A stretch of 64,000 nt of DNA from contig NZ_CP091819.1 of NCBI RefSeq assembly GCF_019740355.2, forward strand, positions 1,488,001 through 1,552,000, read 5' to 3'. Shown here one piece after another: positions 54,433 through 62,807 of the stretch. Made by a program: the position numbers and the translations under genes. The notes under the pieces were generated by a model. That model searched no databases. It was not told the DNA's origin and saw only the letters and a program-made list of their open reading frames with translations. The DNA comes from Paracrocinitomix mangrovi. GTDB taxonomy: Bacteria; Bacteroidota; Bacteroidia; Flavobacteriales_D; Crocinitomicaceae. Within the stretch, counting starts at the first letter, position 1. Every line of letters begins with the position of its first letter.

Positions 54433-55110
54433 TTATTCCAGTTTTCTGACTTCAGTCCTCCTGTTTTGAGCTCTTCCTTCATCCGTTTCATTATCAGCAA
54501 TTGGTTTACTCTCTCCATATCCTTTCGCCACTAATCTATCTGCTGTAATACCGTGATCAATTAAATATTGCCTTACTGCTTGAGCCCTATTTTCACTCAG
54601 AGTGTAATTGTCTTTATCTGATCCAATTGCATCCGTATGGCCACCAATTTCATATTTACCATCCGTTTCATAATTGAGAAAATCCACCAACCTATCAAGT
54701 ATATCATAAGAGCTTGCTTGAATTTCAGCCGAATTGTATTCAAAGTGAAGATCTTCTAAGGTAAATACTTTCCTTTCTTCAAATAGCACATGAATTCTGA
54801 CCCTATTGTAGATTTTTCGTCCGCTTAATTCAGGAATATCAATGAGACGCTCTTTTTTTAATTCCCCACTTTGAAATAATTTAATTTGATACTTTCCCGG
54901 ATGCATGTTTAACACAAACCTGCCTTCTTGATTGGTTGTTCCGCCAAACATAAATACTCCAGTGGTATCATATAATTTAACCTCAGCATTTGCCAATCCC
55001 TCATCATTAAAATTAGATACAAAAATTTGGGCGTCAAATTTTTCCTGAGCTTGTAATGGTAATGGCATTACAAATAGTACCATCAGTAGTCCTGCTAAAT
55101 TCTTCATCAT
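54433..55110 (-). CDS. OmpA-family envelope protein with CRD-like domain
   Basis: A 225-residue protein from ATG 55110 (the frame also opens at GTG 55128). The signal peptide ends PLQAQ. Residues about 28-105 form a carboxypeptidase-regulatory-like domain (NEGLANAEVKLYDTTGVF in part, GRFVLNMHPGKYQIKLF). The last ~115 residues are an OmpA/Pal-type peptidoglycan-binding domain: YEIGGHTDAIGSDKDNYTLS, NRAQAVRQYL, GYGESKP and AQNRRTEVR. It should attach outer membrane or periplasmic structures to the cell wall. The lipoprotein gene follows 19 bases downstream. Confidence 0.87.
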   Translation of the reverse strand: MMKNLAGLLMVLFVMPLPLQAQEKFDAQIFVSNFNDEGLANAEVKLYDTTGVFMFGGTTNQEGRFVLNMHPGKYQIKLFQSGELKKERLIDIPELSGRKIYNRVRIHVLFEERKVFTLEDLHFEYNSAEIQASSYDILDRLVDFLNYETDGKYEIGGHTDAIGSDKDNYTLSENRAQAVRQYLIDHGITADRLVAKGYGESKPIADNETDEGRAQNRRTEVRKLE

Positions 55111-55161
55111 AAGTTTTTTAAAATTCACTTATTGATGTTCTTTTTGTAAAAATGTAACCAC

Positions 55162-55192
55162 AAAAAAAGGGCTGAAGTTTTCTCCAGCCCTT
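55162..55192 (-). terminator. Terminator of fabD
   Basis: AAGGGCTG (55167-55174) pairs with CAGCCCTT (55185-55192). On the minus strand the stem is followed by TTTTTTTG. It lies 22 bases beyond the fabD stop. Confidence 0.85.
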
Positions 55193-55213
55193 GTAATATT
55201 ATCAAATACTTAA

Positions 55214-56107
55214 TTAAGCAGTTTCTAAAGCTGCGCTTTCTGTAGGGAAAGCACGGTCTACTTTTTTAAACAATCCTTGAAGCACTTTACCAGGTCCAAC
55301 TTCTGTAACAGAAGAGGCTCCATCAGCAATCATTTGATTCATGGTTTGAGTCCATCTAACAGGAGCTGTTAATTGGGCTACTAGATTCTTTTTAATTTCA
55401 TTCGGATCTGTAACCGCTGAAGCAGTAACATTTTGATAAACCGGACAAGCTGGTTGATTGAAAGTTGTTGCTTCAATTGCGGCAGCCAATTCAGCTCTGG
55501 CAGGCTCCATTAAAGGTGAGTGAAATGCTCCACCAACAGGCAATTTTAGAGCTCGTTTTGCCCCTGCCTCTGTTAATTTTTCACAAGCTGCATCAACTGC
55601 AGGAACTGCTCCTGAAATCACTAACTGACCAGGACAGTTGTAATTTGCTGCAACCACAATTCCGTCAATTGAAGCGCAAACTTCTTCTACAACATTATCT
55701 TCTAAACCTAAAATTGCAGCCATAGTTGACGGCTCAGCTTCACAAGCTTTTTGCATAGCTAATGCTCGTTGTGAAACCAATTTTAAACCATCTTCAAAAT
55801 TCAAAGTACCATTCGCAACTAATGCAGACAACTCCCCTAAAGAATGTCCTGCAACCATATCTGGCTTAAAATCATCTCCCAAAACTTTGGCTAAAATTAC
55901 CGAGTGTAAAAAGATAGCCGGTTGAGTTACTTTGGTTTGCTTCAAATCTTCATCAGTTCCATTAAACATTACATCAGTAATTCTAAAACCTAGAATATCG
56001 TTAGCTTTTTCAAAAAGATCTTTCGCCAATGGAGAATTGTCGTACAAATCTTTTCCCATTCCTACAAACTGAGCTCCCTGTCCGGGAAAAACATATGCTT
56101 TACTCAT
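55214..56107 (-). CDS. fabD: Malonyl-CoA:ACP transacylase FabD
   Basis: A 297-residue cytosolic enzyme that loads malonyl onto acyl carrier protein for fatty acid synthesis. AYVFPGQGAQFVGMGKDLY opens the protein. GHSLGE holds the catalytic serine (S89) next to H88, QRALAMQKACE carries the malonate-binding arginine, and GGAFHSPLM holds the second catalytic histidine. The length is normal. It is not beside other fab genes here and forms a single-gene unit with its own terminator. Confidence 0.95.
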   Translation of the reverse strand: MSKAYVFPGQGAQFVGMGKDLYDNSPLAKDLFEKANDILGFRITDVMFNGTDEDLKQTKVTQPAIFLHSVILAKVLGDDFKPDMVAGHSLGELSALVANGTLNFEDGLKLVSQRALAMQKACEAEPSTMAAILGLEDNVVEEVCASIDGIVVAANYNCPGQLVISGAVPAVDAACEKLTEAGAKRALKLPVGGAFHSPLMEPARAELAAAIEATTFNQPACPVYQNVTASAVTDPNEIKKNLVAQLTAPVRWTQTMNQMIADGASSVTEVGPGKVLQGLFKKVDRAFPTESAALETA

Positions 56108-56200
56108 ATTTCAAATTTATATCGCAGTGTAAAATCACACTACTTTATTTATAATGAATTTCAGATTAATGGGTCAAATTTAAGTAATTATCTGACAACG

Positions 56201-56236
56201 CTAAAAACAAAACCTCCCATCAAATTGACAGGAGGT
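56201..56236 (-). terminator. Terminator of the acidic T9SS protein gene
   Basis: AACCTCC (56210-56216) pairs with GGAGGTT (56230-56236). On the minus strand TTGTTTTT follows. It lies about 47 bases past the stop of the upstream minus-strand gene. Confidence 0.7.
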
Positions 56237-56282
56237 TGCTATGAAAAAATATAACTACTATTTAGTTATTTTGCTTACAAGC

Positions 56283-57338
56283 TTATTCTACAATTAGTTT
56301 CTCTAAAATCTTATTTGATCCATGTTCTAATTGAACAATATAAACTCCTTTTGACCAGTCTTCTACGTTTATATCCTTATTAAAATGACCAGAGAAATTT
56401 CCCAAATCCATTTCCATTATTACCGTTCCTTTTATATCTGAGATCATAATTGTGGTAGGTGCTTTGTCTTCAAAATTGAATTGAAGTTTGGTTGTTGTAT
56501 TTGCGGGATTTGGATACATTTTAAATGTTCCTATCTCCTCATTTTCTAGAGCATTGGCAGTTTTATTTCCATTTTCATCTGCCACACTTACAATTAACAA
56601 AGTAAAATCTTCAGATTCATCTCCCCAAACAGCTACTTCCATGTGATGATTTGGTCCTTCAATTTCCTTAAAGTAAGTGGCTCCATCTGCATCTATCTCT
56701 TTCCACTCCATTTCTCCATCCATTTCTTCAAACTCTTTATCTAAAACAATCATTTTATGCATCATATGTGGATGTGCCGAATCACCTTCTGTCATTTCCA
56801 TTGCCGCCTGAATTAAACTGTCAATATTGATAGATTCCAATACAGTCTGTACTTCAATTTGCACGTCTTCTTCAATTTCATCACCATTTTGAGTTCTCAC
56901 TATTCGCTTTTCAATTTTAATCTCGTGTGGTTCCCCTTCTTTGAATTCAATTTGTTCACCTTCAGTAGATTCTTCATTGATTTCAACAAATATCATTTTA
57001 CCATCACCTTCATTTATCTCTTCCATGTGAATATGATCTTCCCCTAATTCATCATGAAACATTGTAAATTCATTAGGTTTAAAATTGCTCATATCAATAA
57101 TACTCACATTGGCATCATTTGAAAATCCAAGATCGTTTAAATAATCTTGTGGAGCATAAGTTGAATTTGCAGCAATTAAAGTGTCATATTGCATCATTTC
57201 TCCATCAACCATTCTTACTACCTCATATTTTTTCATTTTAGGTGATTTAGGATCCTCATCAGCTGTAAAAGAATAAACCATTGCAGTGATACCTAGCACT
57301 CCTACTCCGGCTAATAATGTTGTTTTTAAATTTTTCAT
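56283..57338 (-). CDS. Acidic T9SS type A protein, probable two-component target
   Basis: A 351-residue secreted protein from ATG 57338 (MKNLKTTLLAGVGVLGITAM); the frame opens nine codons earlier. Hydrophobic residues 5-23 form the signal peptide. The mature chain is strikingly acidic, rich in Glu, Asp, Met and His (HDELGEDHIHMEEINEGDG, HPHMMHKMIVLDKEFEEMDG), and has no recognised catalytic motif. The last ~75 residues form a type A sorting domain (FKMYPNPANTTTKLQFNF, KGVYIVQLEHG, KLIVE). It is divergent from a histidine kinase/response regulator pair. A promoter with a -7 box but no -33 box, preceded by phased direct repeats, suggests activation by that regulator. Metal or cation binding is a guess from composition. 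Confidence 0.75.
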   Translation of the reverse strand: MKNLKTTLLAGVGVLGITAMVYSFTADEDPKSPKMKKYEVVRMVDGEMMQYDTLIAANSTYAPQDYLNDLGFSNDANVSIIDMSNFKPNEFTMFHDELGEDHIHMEEINEGDGKMIFVEINEESTEGEQIEFKEGEPHEIKIEKRIVRTQNGDEIEEDVQIEVQTVLESINIDSLIQAAMEMTEGDSAHPHMMHKMIVLDKEFEEMDGEMEWKEIDADGATYFKEIEGPNHHMEVAVWGDESEDFTLLIVSVADENGNKTANALENEEIGTFKMYPNPANTTTKLQFNFEDKAPTTIMISDIKGTVIMEMDLGNFSGHFNKDINVEDWSKGVYIVQLEHGSNKILEKLIVE

Positions 57339-57379
57339 CTTTCTATTTTTTAGTTTGTATTTCACATTTGATTTTGAGT

Positions 57380-57448
57380 CAAAATTATGGTGATTGCATA
57401 GGCTTTGAGGTTAAAGGAAAGTAAAAGGCAGGTTAAAAAAGGTTAAAG
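57380..57448 (-). promoter_or_regulatory. Promoter with four phased direct repeats (probable response-regulator operator)
   Basis: On the minus strand CTTTAACC (57448-57441), TTTTAACC (57438-57431), CTTTTACT (57427-57420) and CTTTAACC (57416-57409) repeat at 10, 11 and 11 bases, one helical turn each. The -7 box TAATTTTG (57387-57380) follows 21 bases later, with no TTG at -33. This is the layout of promoters activated by OmpR-family regulators. The repeats also lie immediately before the kinase gene, so autoregulation is possible. Confidence 0.6.
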
Positions 57449-57486
57449 TTTTGGCGCAGTCTTTTCCTCACTGTACTTTTGAATCA

Positions 57487-58983
57487 ATGCAAAAAAGGAT
57501 TATTCCCATATTGATTTTGTTGATGTGCCTTGCCCTTGCGGGGATTGTTTACGTACAATATCGTTGGATTGACAAAGCTGTAACTGAAAAACAAGCATTA
57601 ATTGACAACAATGTTTACCAGGCAGTTAACAACATTGAACAGCAGCTAACGGATTATAGAGCTATGGCTTTTATTGGCGACACTATTTTTAATGACATTG
57701 GTTCTCCATTTATTCATAGTTCAGCCGGCTCTGAAATGGAGCAAATAATTTACAGATCTCAATCTGACACTGCTGTAAACATTGAAGTGAAAGTAATGTC
57801 ATCTAGTGATTCAGATAAATGGGATAAAGATGAACAAGTTTTTCAACACAGGTTTGAAAGTCATTTTATATCTGAAGATGATAGTTTAGAATTGGAAGGT
57901 ATTGAAGAAGGACTGGTTCAGGTAGAGTCTTTATTGAGCAGGATTAAATTAGAATTTCTTTCTGAACATGATGTGAGGCTTGATAGCGCACATGTTCAGG
58001 AATTATTGATAGAGGAATTTGAATTAAAAGGTCTTGGTGAGGTTAACAATTGGGGAATTTGGGACAATGAAAAGGCGGAGTATGTTATTTATCCTAAAAA
58101 TGCGCATACAACAGATTATGACATTCCAATGTTCACTACAGATGTCTTAGAACCGGGGAGATATGATCTACAAATCACTTTAAATAAATCTGATCTTATT
58201 TGGAAAGAAATTTGGCCAATGATTTTACTTTCCATATTATTCATTGCCATCATTACAATTGTTTTTGCGTACAGTATCAGATTAGTAATCAAACACAAAA
58301 AGATTTCGCAGATTAAGTCAGACTTCATCAATAATATGACGCATGAATTTAAAACACCATTGGCGTCTATTTCTTTGGCTGCTGATTCACTCATTCATCC
58401 AAACACGGAGCTTACAAAAGAAAACCTTGAAAAATATGTAGCCATCATCCAAAGTGAAAAGCACAAACTAAACAATCAAGTTGAAAGAATTTTGGAAGTA
58501 GCCGCATTAAGCAAAGATGCCCTTGACATACCTTTAGAACTGGTCAACATTATGGATATTATGACCAAAGCAATCAAACAATTTGATTTACAGATTGAAG
58601 GCAACAAAGTAGAAATAGACACTTCCAAACTAACTGATTTTACAGTAAAAGCAAATGCATTTCATCTAGAAAAAGTCTTTGTCAATCTGATTGAAAATGC
58701 CATCAAATATTCTGAAGGAAAAGCAAAAATTGCAATTATTTCAGATCCAAAAAATCTTTCAGTATCTATTAGTGATCAGGGTATAGGAATGGACCAGAAA
58801 CAATTGTCTAAGGTATTTGACAACTTTTATAGAGCCCAAACAGGTGACTTGCACAATACTAAAGGATTTGGACTTGGATTGAGCTATGCAAAGCTGGTTA
58901 TTGAAAAAATGGGCGGAACCATTGAACTAAGCAGTAAAGTTGGAAGTGGAACCAAGGCATCATTAAAATTTAACCCTTCATGA
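57487..58983 (+). CDS. Membrane sensor histidine kinase
   Basis: A 498-residue kinase from ATG 57487 (MQKRIIPILILL); the frame opens at TTG 57451 but the earlier residues look non-native. TM1 is about residues 5-25, a periplasmic sensor region about 26-240 of unknown fold, and TM2 about 241-263 (PMILLSILFIAIITIVFAY). Then come HisKA with the phospho-acceptor H286 in NNMTHEFKTPLASISLA, and HATPase_c with NLIENAIKYS (N box), SDQGIGMD (G1) and GFGLGLSYAKLV (G2). No HAMP domain is obvious. It overlaps the response regulator gene by 4 bases. The signal is unknown. Confidence 0.92.
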   Translation: MQKRIIPILILLMCLALAGIVYVQYRWIDKAVTEKQALIDNNVYQAVNNIEQQLTDYRAMAFIGDTIFNDIGSPFIHSSAGSEMEQIIYRSQSDTAVNIEVKVMSSSDSDKWDKDEQVFQHRFESHFISEDDSLELEGIEEGLVQVESLLSRIKLEFLSEHDVRLDSAHVQELLIEEFELKGLGEVNNWGIWDNEKAEYVIYPKNAHTTDYDIPMFTTDVLEPGRYDLQITLNKSDLIWKEIWPMILLSILFIAIITIVFAYSIRLVIKHKKISQIKSDFINNMTHEFKTPLASISLAADSLIHPNTELTKENLEKYVAIIQSEKHKLNNQVERILEVAALSKDALDIPLELVNIMDIMTKAIKQFDLQIEGNKVEIDTSKLTDFTVKANAFHLEKVFVNLIENAIKYSEGKAKIAIISDPKNLSVSISDQGIGMDQKQLSKVFDNFYRAQTGDLHNTKGFGLGLSYAKLVIEKMGGTIELSSKVGSGTKASLKFNPS

Positions 58984-59669
58984 AAAAGAGAATTCTATTA
59001 GCAGAAGACGAAGAAAATTTTGGTTCTCTTTTAAAGAACTATTTGGAGCTTAGTCAATATGATGTTACATGGGCGAAAAATGGAACAGAGGCCTACTCTA
59101 TTTTTATGCAAAATGACTTTGACTTATGCATTTTGGATGTGATGATGCCGCATATGGATGGATTTACTTTGGGTGAAAAAATTGCTGCAAAAAAAGATGT
59201 TCCATTTTTTTATCTAACCGCTAAAAATCAAAAGGAAGATTTGGTGAAGGGTTATCAAATAGGTGCAGATGATTATTTGACAAAACCTTTTGATACCGAA
59301 GTACTTCTGTTAAAAATCAAAGCATTAATTAATCGAACCAATACGGATAATTTGATGCCGGAAACTAAGGAGAGTTATCAATTTGGAACTTACATATTTA
59401 ATCCAAGCAGCAGGATGCTGCAACATGTCAATGGGGATAAGAAGCTATCACCAAAAGAAGCCTTATTGCTTGAATTGCTTTGTAGATATCAGGGAAAAAT
59501 TATGCCTAGAGACATAGCTTTAGATACTATTTGGAAACAAAATGATTACTTCACTAAAAGATCAATGGATGTTTACATTGGTAAATTGAGAAAATATCTC
59601 GTCCATGATTCCAGTATTAAAATTGAAACTTTTCATCAGATGGGCTTTCAGTTAATGGTTGAAGTGTAG
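58980..59669 (+). CDS. OmpR/PhoB-family response regulator
   Basis: A 229-residue transcription factor. The receiver domain (1-120) has the acidic pair EDEE, phospho-acceptor D53 in CILDVMMPHMDG, a conserved Thr in FYLTAKN and Lys in YLTKPFD. The winged-helix DNA-binding domain (about 130-228) has LSPKEALLLELLCRYQGKIM and SMDVYIGKLRKYL. The start overlaps the kinase stop (ATGA). OmpR-type regulators bind direct repeats spaced about 10-11 bases, which is exactly what precedes this operon and the divergent acidic-protein gene. Confidence 0.94.
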   Translation: MKKRILLAEDEENFGSLLKNYLELSQYDVTWAKNGTEAYSIFMQNDFDLCILDVMMPHMDGFTLGEKIAAKKDVPFFYLTAKNQKEDLVKGYQIGADDYLTKPFDTEVLLLKIKALINRTNTDNLMPETKESYQFGTYIFNPSSRMLQHVNGDKKLSPKEALLLELLCRYQGKIMPRDIALDTIWKQNDYFTKRSMDVYIGKLRKYLVHDSSIKIETFHQMGFQLMVEV

Positions 59670-59671
59670 TG

Positions 59672-60391
59672 TTATTCGCCATCTATTCCTTTCCATAAAT
59701 CATAGAAATAATCCAAAGTAAACATATGCACCCAATCTTTCCGATTAAAATCTTTAGCCGGTTGAACATTAGTTAACTCCCCTTTTTTATAGGTCAAAAC
59801 CAAATCGGGTTCAACTGATTCATTTTGCTTTTCACTTTTAAATAAATCCGGAATGTAAATTTTCCAAATTCCCTCTCTTTTAGAATTTTTAAACTGACCT
59901 TCCAGAACATTGTGATTAGATTGTTTAACAGAAAAGGCTCCTTTTTTATCTGACAATTGTCTTAGGATTTGTCTCTCACTTTCATAATGATTTGATTCTT
60001 TAGATATCGTATGAGTACACATATCTATATTATACCTGCTTTGGTCATTATATAAGTAAAAAATAAAAGTTGAACCTAGTTTAGGTTCCCAGCCACAGGA
60101 GGATCTTATCTCAAAACTAAAAACACTATCCTTTGCTGTAAGATCACCTTTATAAACCTCAAGAATTGTTACCTTATATTCTGCATTTAAAGAAACAATG
60201 GGCGGAGGTGGAATTTCTGTTGAATCGTAAGATTTCTGAATCGGTTGATGCACCTTTTCAATTTTTACTTCTACTATGTCTTTATATGAATCATACAATG
60301 CCAAACTAAAAGTCTGAAAATACTCACATGTACAAGCAAATGAGAGTTTTGAGATAATTAAAATTGATAGGGTCAAATAAACTTTAACCAT
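59672..60391 (-). CDS. Secreted TIMP/NTR-like protein with MORN-like tail
   Basis: A 239-residue protein from ATG 60391; five further codons exist upstream. A signal peptide (about 1-19, LSILIISKLSFA) is followed directly by CTCEYFQTFSL, so the mature protein would begin Cys-Thr-Cys, as in tissue inhibitors of metalloproteinases. The next ~120 residues fit an NTR/OB-like barrel: DIVEVKIEKVHQ, YKVTILEVYKGDL, SSCGWEPKLGSTFIFYLY and CTHT, with cysteines placed as in NTR domains. Residues about 155-200 contain LEGQFKNSKREGIWKIY, a MORN/YwqK-like repeat. The role is unknown. An SFAC lipobox is possible but poor. It is convergent with the response regulator gene. Confidence 0.68.
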   Translation of the reverse strand: MVKVYLTLSILIISKLSFACTCEYFQTFSLALYDSYKDIVEVKIEKVHQPIQKSYDSTEIPPPPIVSLNAEYKVTILEVYKGDLTAKDSVFSFEIRSSCGWEPKLGSTFIFYLYNDQSRYNIDMCTHTISKESNHYESERQILRQLSDKKGAFSVKQSNHNVLEGQFKNSKREGIWKIYIPDLFKSEKQNESVEPDLVLTYKKGELTNVQPAKDFNRKDWVHMFTLDYFYDLWKGIDGE

Positions 60392-60418
60392 ACTGGAATA
60401 AAGCATTAAAGGGTTGAA

Positions 60419-61243
60419 TTAATCCTTTTTGAATTTTTCTTTCATTTCTTCTTGCCAAGACTTTTTAACTTCATTACTGTCACCATCAGTACTTCCTTTA
60501 AGGTCGGCAGCAAGCATACTCACCTTCATATCTCCGGCAATGATTACTTCATCAGATTCTTCCGTTTCTTTTAGATTTTTCCCTCCTAGTGGATCCCAAT
60601 CCTTAGAGATAGATTTAACCTTGAGTTTTTGATTTTTATAATCGTCTTGAATTGGCTCTGTTGGCGTAATAAGATACTTTTTACCCTTGTGATTAAAATC
60701 AGGCATATAATAAGGCTTTCCACGCTTTCTTGACCACCAGGCAGATTCATAAGGAGTTGGTGAAACCCCTAAAACTATCAATATATAGATACCATTAAAA
60801 ATGACGCAAAGTATTTTATCTACCGTTGAATGCTTTCCAAAACTATCACAAACCTCAATAAACATAATGATCATGAAAAAAAGCAAAGGTAAAGCAGCTA
60901 CCCCCATAATAGCCAAGGGAACCATGGCATCTTTTAATGAACCGGGACCTGCTATCCATCCAGCATCCGGATCATGATGAGGAAAAAGGGCATCAAGTGA
61001 AGGCCAAAATGCAATAGCTGCTCCTAACATTATTAATCCCGGAATAATTAAAAACAAAGCATGTTTTGCCGGACGACCAACTACTTTTATAAAAACTACA
61101 ACGTTCCATACCGGAACTAAAGCTGATATTGCAGGTTGACCTGCTTTGGCATATAATGACATCTGAGATAACAAACCAATAACTGCCAAAAAAGCTAATC
61201 CTATGTAGATTCCGGTTGATATTCCTTGCAAAAATTCAATCAT
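60419..61243 (-). CDS. DUF5684 membrane protein
   Basis: A 274-residue protein with about four transmembrane helices in residues 5-165 (IYIGLAFLAVIGLLSQ, HALFLIIPGLIMLGAAIAFW, AIMGVAALPLLFFMIIMFIE, ILCVIFNGIYILIVLGV). YAKAGQPAISALVPVWNVVV matches the DUF5684 signature, which resembles a membrane segment found near signal peptidase genes. A long charged cytosolic tail (about 180-274) is rich in Lys, Glu, Asp and Ser and ends WQEEMKEKFKKD. The function is unknown. It lies 27 bases upstream of the TIMP-like gene on the same strand and may be co-transcribed. Confidence 0.75.
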   Translation of the reverse strand: MIEFLQGISTGIYIGLAFLAVIGLLSQMSLYAKAGQPAISALVPVWNVVVFIKVVGRPAKHALFLIIPGLIMLGAAIAFWPSLDALFPHHDPDAGWIAGPGSLKDAMVPLAIMGVAALPLLFFMIIMFIEVCDSFGKHSTVDKILCVIFNGIYILIVLGVSPTPYESAWWSRKRGKPYYMPDFNHKGKKYLITPTEPIQDDYKNQKLKVKSISKDWDPLGGKNLKETEESDEVIIAGDMKVSMLAADLKGSTDGDSNEVKKSWQEEMKEKFKKD

Positions 61244-61439
61244 AGTTACGAGATAATTTGATTTTTCAATGTACGTAAAAAAATTGAATCATAGCATGTT
61301 AAACCATTTAGACGGAATTATTGCATCCTTTGTAAGATTGTCAATTACGCCTTTAAAAAATTCTTATATTTAACTCAAACAATAACCTTTCCGAACCGCT
61401 TCTGATATAAGATTCTGCTCGGATCAAATCTTTCAATTT

Positions 61440-62384
61440 ATGAACGACCAAAGCATGATAGTAATTTATAGTATCGCAGGTGCTATACTGTTATTATTGA
61501 TTATTAAATCTATTATTCTAGTAGATGAGAAAACAGTTTATGTAATTCAACGTTTAGGAAAATTCAAACGAATGGCCAATGCCGGTTTTGGATTGATCAT
61601 ACCATTTATCGATCGAAAAGCAGGTGTTTTAAATCTTAGAATTCAGCAATTAGATGTAGATGTTGAAACAAAAACACATGATGACGTATTCGTACATGTT
61701 AGAGTTTCAGTACAATACCAGGTAATGTCAAGCAAATTGCACGAAGCCTTTTATGCATTGGACAATGCAAAACATCAAATTGCTTCATATGTATATGATG
61801 ATGTAAGAGCAGAGGTACCTAAAATGGAATTGGATGACGTATTTGCTAAGAAAGAAGATATCGCGGTAGCTGTAAGACATAACCTTGGTGAGTCAATGGA
61901 TGATTATGGATACTTAATTATCAAGGCACTTGTAACTGATATTGACCCTGATTCACATGTAAAAGAATCAATGAACAGAATTAATGCGGCTAAAAGAGAT
62001 AAAGAAGCGACTATGGAAGAAGCTGAAGCAGCTAAAATTAGAATTGTAAAAGCTGCAGAAGCAGATGCTGAATCTAAAAGATTATCCGGTGAAGGTATCG
62101 CTCAACAAAGACTTGAAATCGTTAGAGGTTTTAAAGAGTCTGTTGAAGATTTTCAAAAATCACTTAAAAACATTACACATGAGGAAGTTATGCAGTTTGT
62201 ATTGATGACGCAGTACTTTGATACTTTAAACAGCATTGGATCAAATGGTAAAAATTCTGCTGTATTGATTCCTCATACCCCTTCGGCAATGGCAGATTTC
62301 CAACAACAAATTATCAAAGGAACGTTGGTTGGTAACTCTTTAAAAGAGTCTATTGAAGACGCTAAAGGAAAAGACATTGGATAA
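61440..62384 (+). CDS. SPFH/stomatin-like membrane protein
   Basis: A 314-residue protein. One N-terminal transmembrane helix (about 7-26, IVIYSIAGAILLLLIIKSII) is followed by the SPFH/band 7 domain (about 27-190): EKTVYVIQRLGKFKRMANAG, GLIIPFIDRKAGVLNLRIQQ, DVFVHVRVSVQYQV and ALVTDIDPDSHVKESMNRIN. An Ala/Glu/Lys-rich coiled coil (about 185-225, AAKRDKEATMEEAEAAKIRI) follows. Such proteins oligomerise into membrane microdomain cages and often regulate proteases or protect the membrane. The small membrane-protein gene starts three bases later, so the two probably act together. Confidence 0.9.
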   Translation: MNDQSMIVIYSIAGAILLLLIIKSIILVDEKTVYVIQRLGKFKRMANAGFGLIIPFIDRKAGVLNLRIQQLDVDVETKTHDDVFVHVRVSVQYQVMSSKLHEAFYALDNAKHQIASYVYDDVRAEVPKMELDDVFAKKEDIAVAVRHNLGESMDDYGYLIIKALVTDIDPDSHVKESMNRINAAKRDKEATMEEAEAAKIRIVKAAEADAESKRLSGEGIAQQRLEIVRGFKESVEDFQKSLKNITHEEVMQFVLMTQYFDTLNSIGSNGKNSAVLIPHTPSAMADFQQQIIKGTLVGNSLKESIEDAKGKDIG

Positions 62385-62387
62385 ACA

Positions 62388-62807
62388 ATGCTAAAAACAG
62401 CTTTTTTATTGAGCTTGACAATTGTTCTAGTCTACTTAGGATTAGAATTGGCAAGTTCATTAACAGATATTCCCCGTTCAGAAATTTTTTCATGGACGGG
62501 GATTATATTTTTAGCTTATCTGGTTGAAAAAAGCTTGAAGTATATTTTAATGCTTCCGTTCAAGGCATATTTTAAAGATGTTCAAAGACATGCACTGGCA
62601 AAAACAGTTCAGGAAACAGGCATCACACTCTCATACATATCGGTTTGGCTGGCAGTTGGATTTACTCCTATCAACGGAATTGTTCAGGGGAAAGAAATTG
62701 ATCATTTGATAACAAATCCAATATTTATAAAAATTGCGCTTGTTTTGTTTTTTGCTACAATTGTATTCTCACTTTTATGGTTACTGTCATTAAAAATTCA
62801 AAAATAA
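62388..62807 (+). CDS. Small integral membrane protein, unknown
   Basis: A 139-residue protein with about four hydrophobic segments (about 4-24 AFLLSLTIVLVYLGLELA, 35-58, 82-97 ISVWLAVGF, 112-135 IKIALVLFFATIVFSLLWLL). No catalytic or metal motif was found and no family was recognised. It starts three bases after the SPFH gene and its 3' end overlaps the nuclease-family gene by 31 bases, so all three are co-transcribed. A partner of the SPFH cage, in the way NfeD-like proteins partner stomatins, is possible, but no NfeD signature is visible. Confidence 0.65.
   Translation: MLKTAFLLSLTIVLVYLGLELASSLTDIPRSEIFSWTGIIFLAYLVEKSLKYILMLPFKAYFKDVQRHALAKTVQETGITLSYISVWLAVGFTPINGIVQGKEIDHLITNPIFIKIALVLFFATIVFSLLWLLSLKIQK

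Noticed and set aside
56112-56119. TAAATTTG on the minus strand as the fabD promoter
   Set aside because: It would start transcription at or within the ATG, giving a leaderless message. It may be real, but there is no -33 box and the motif is common by chance in this AT-rich sequence.
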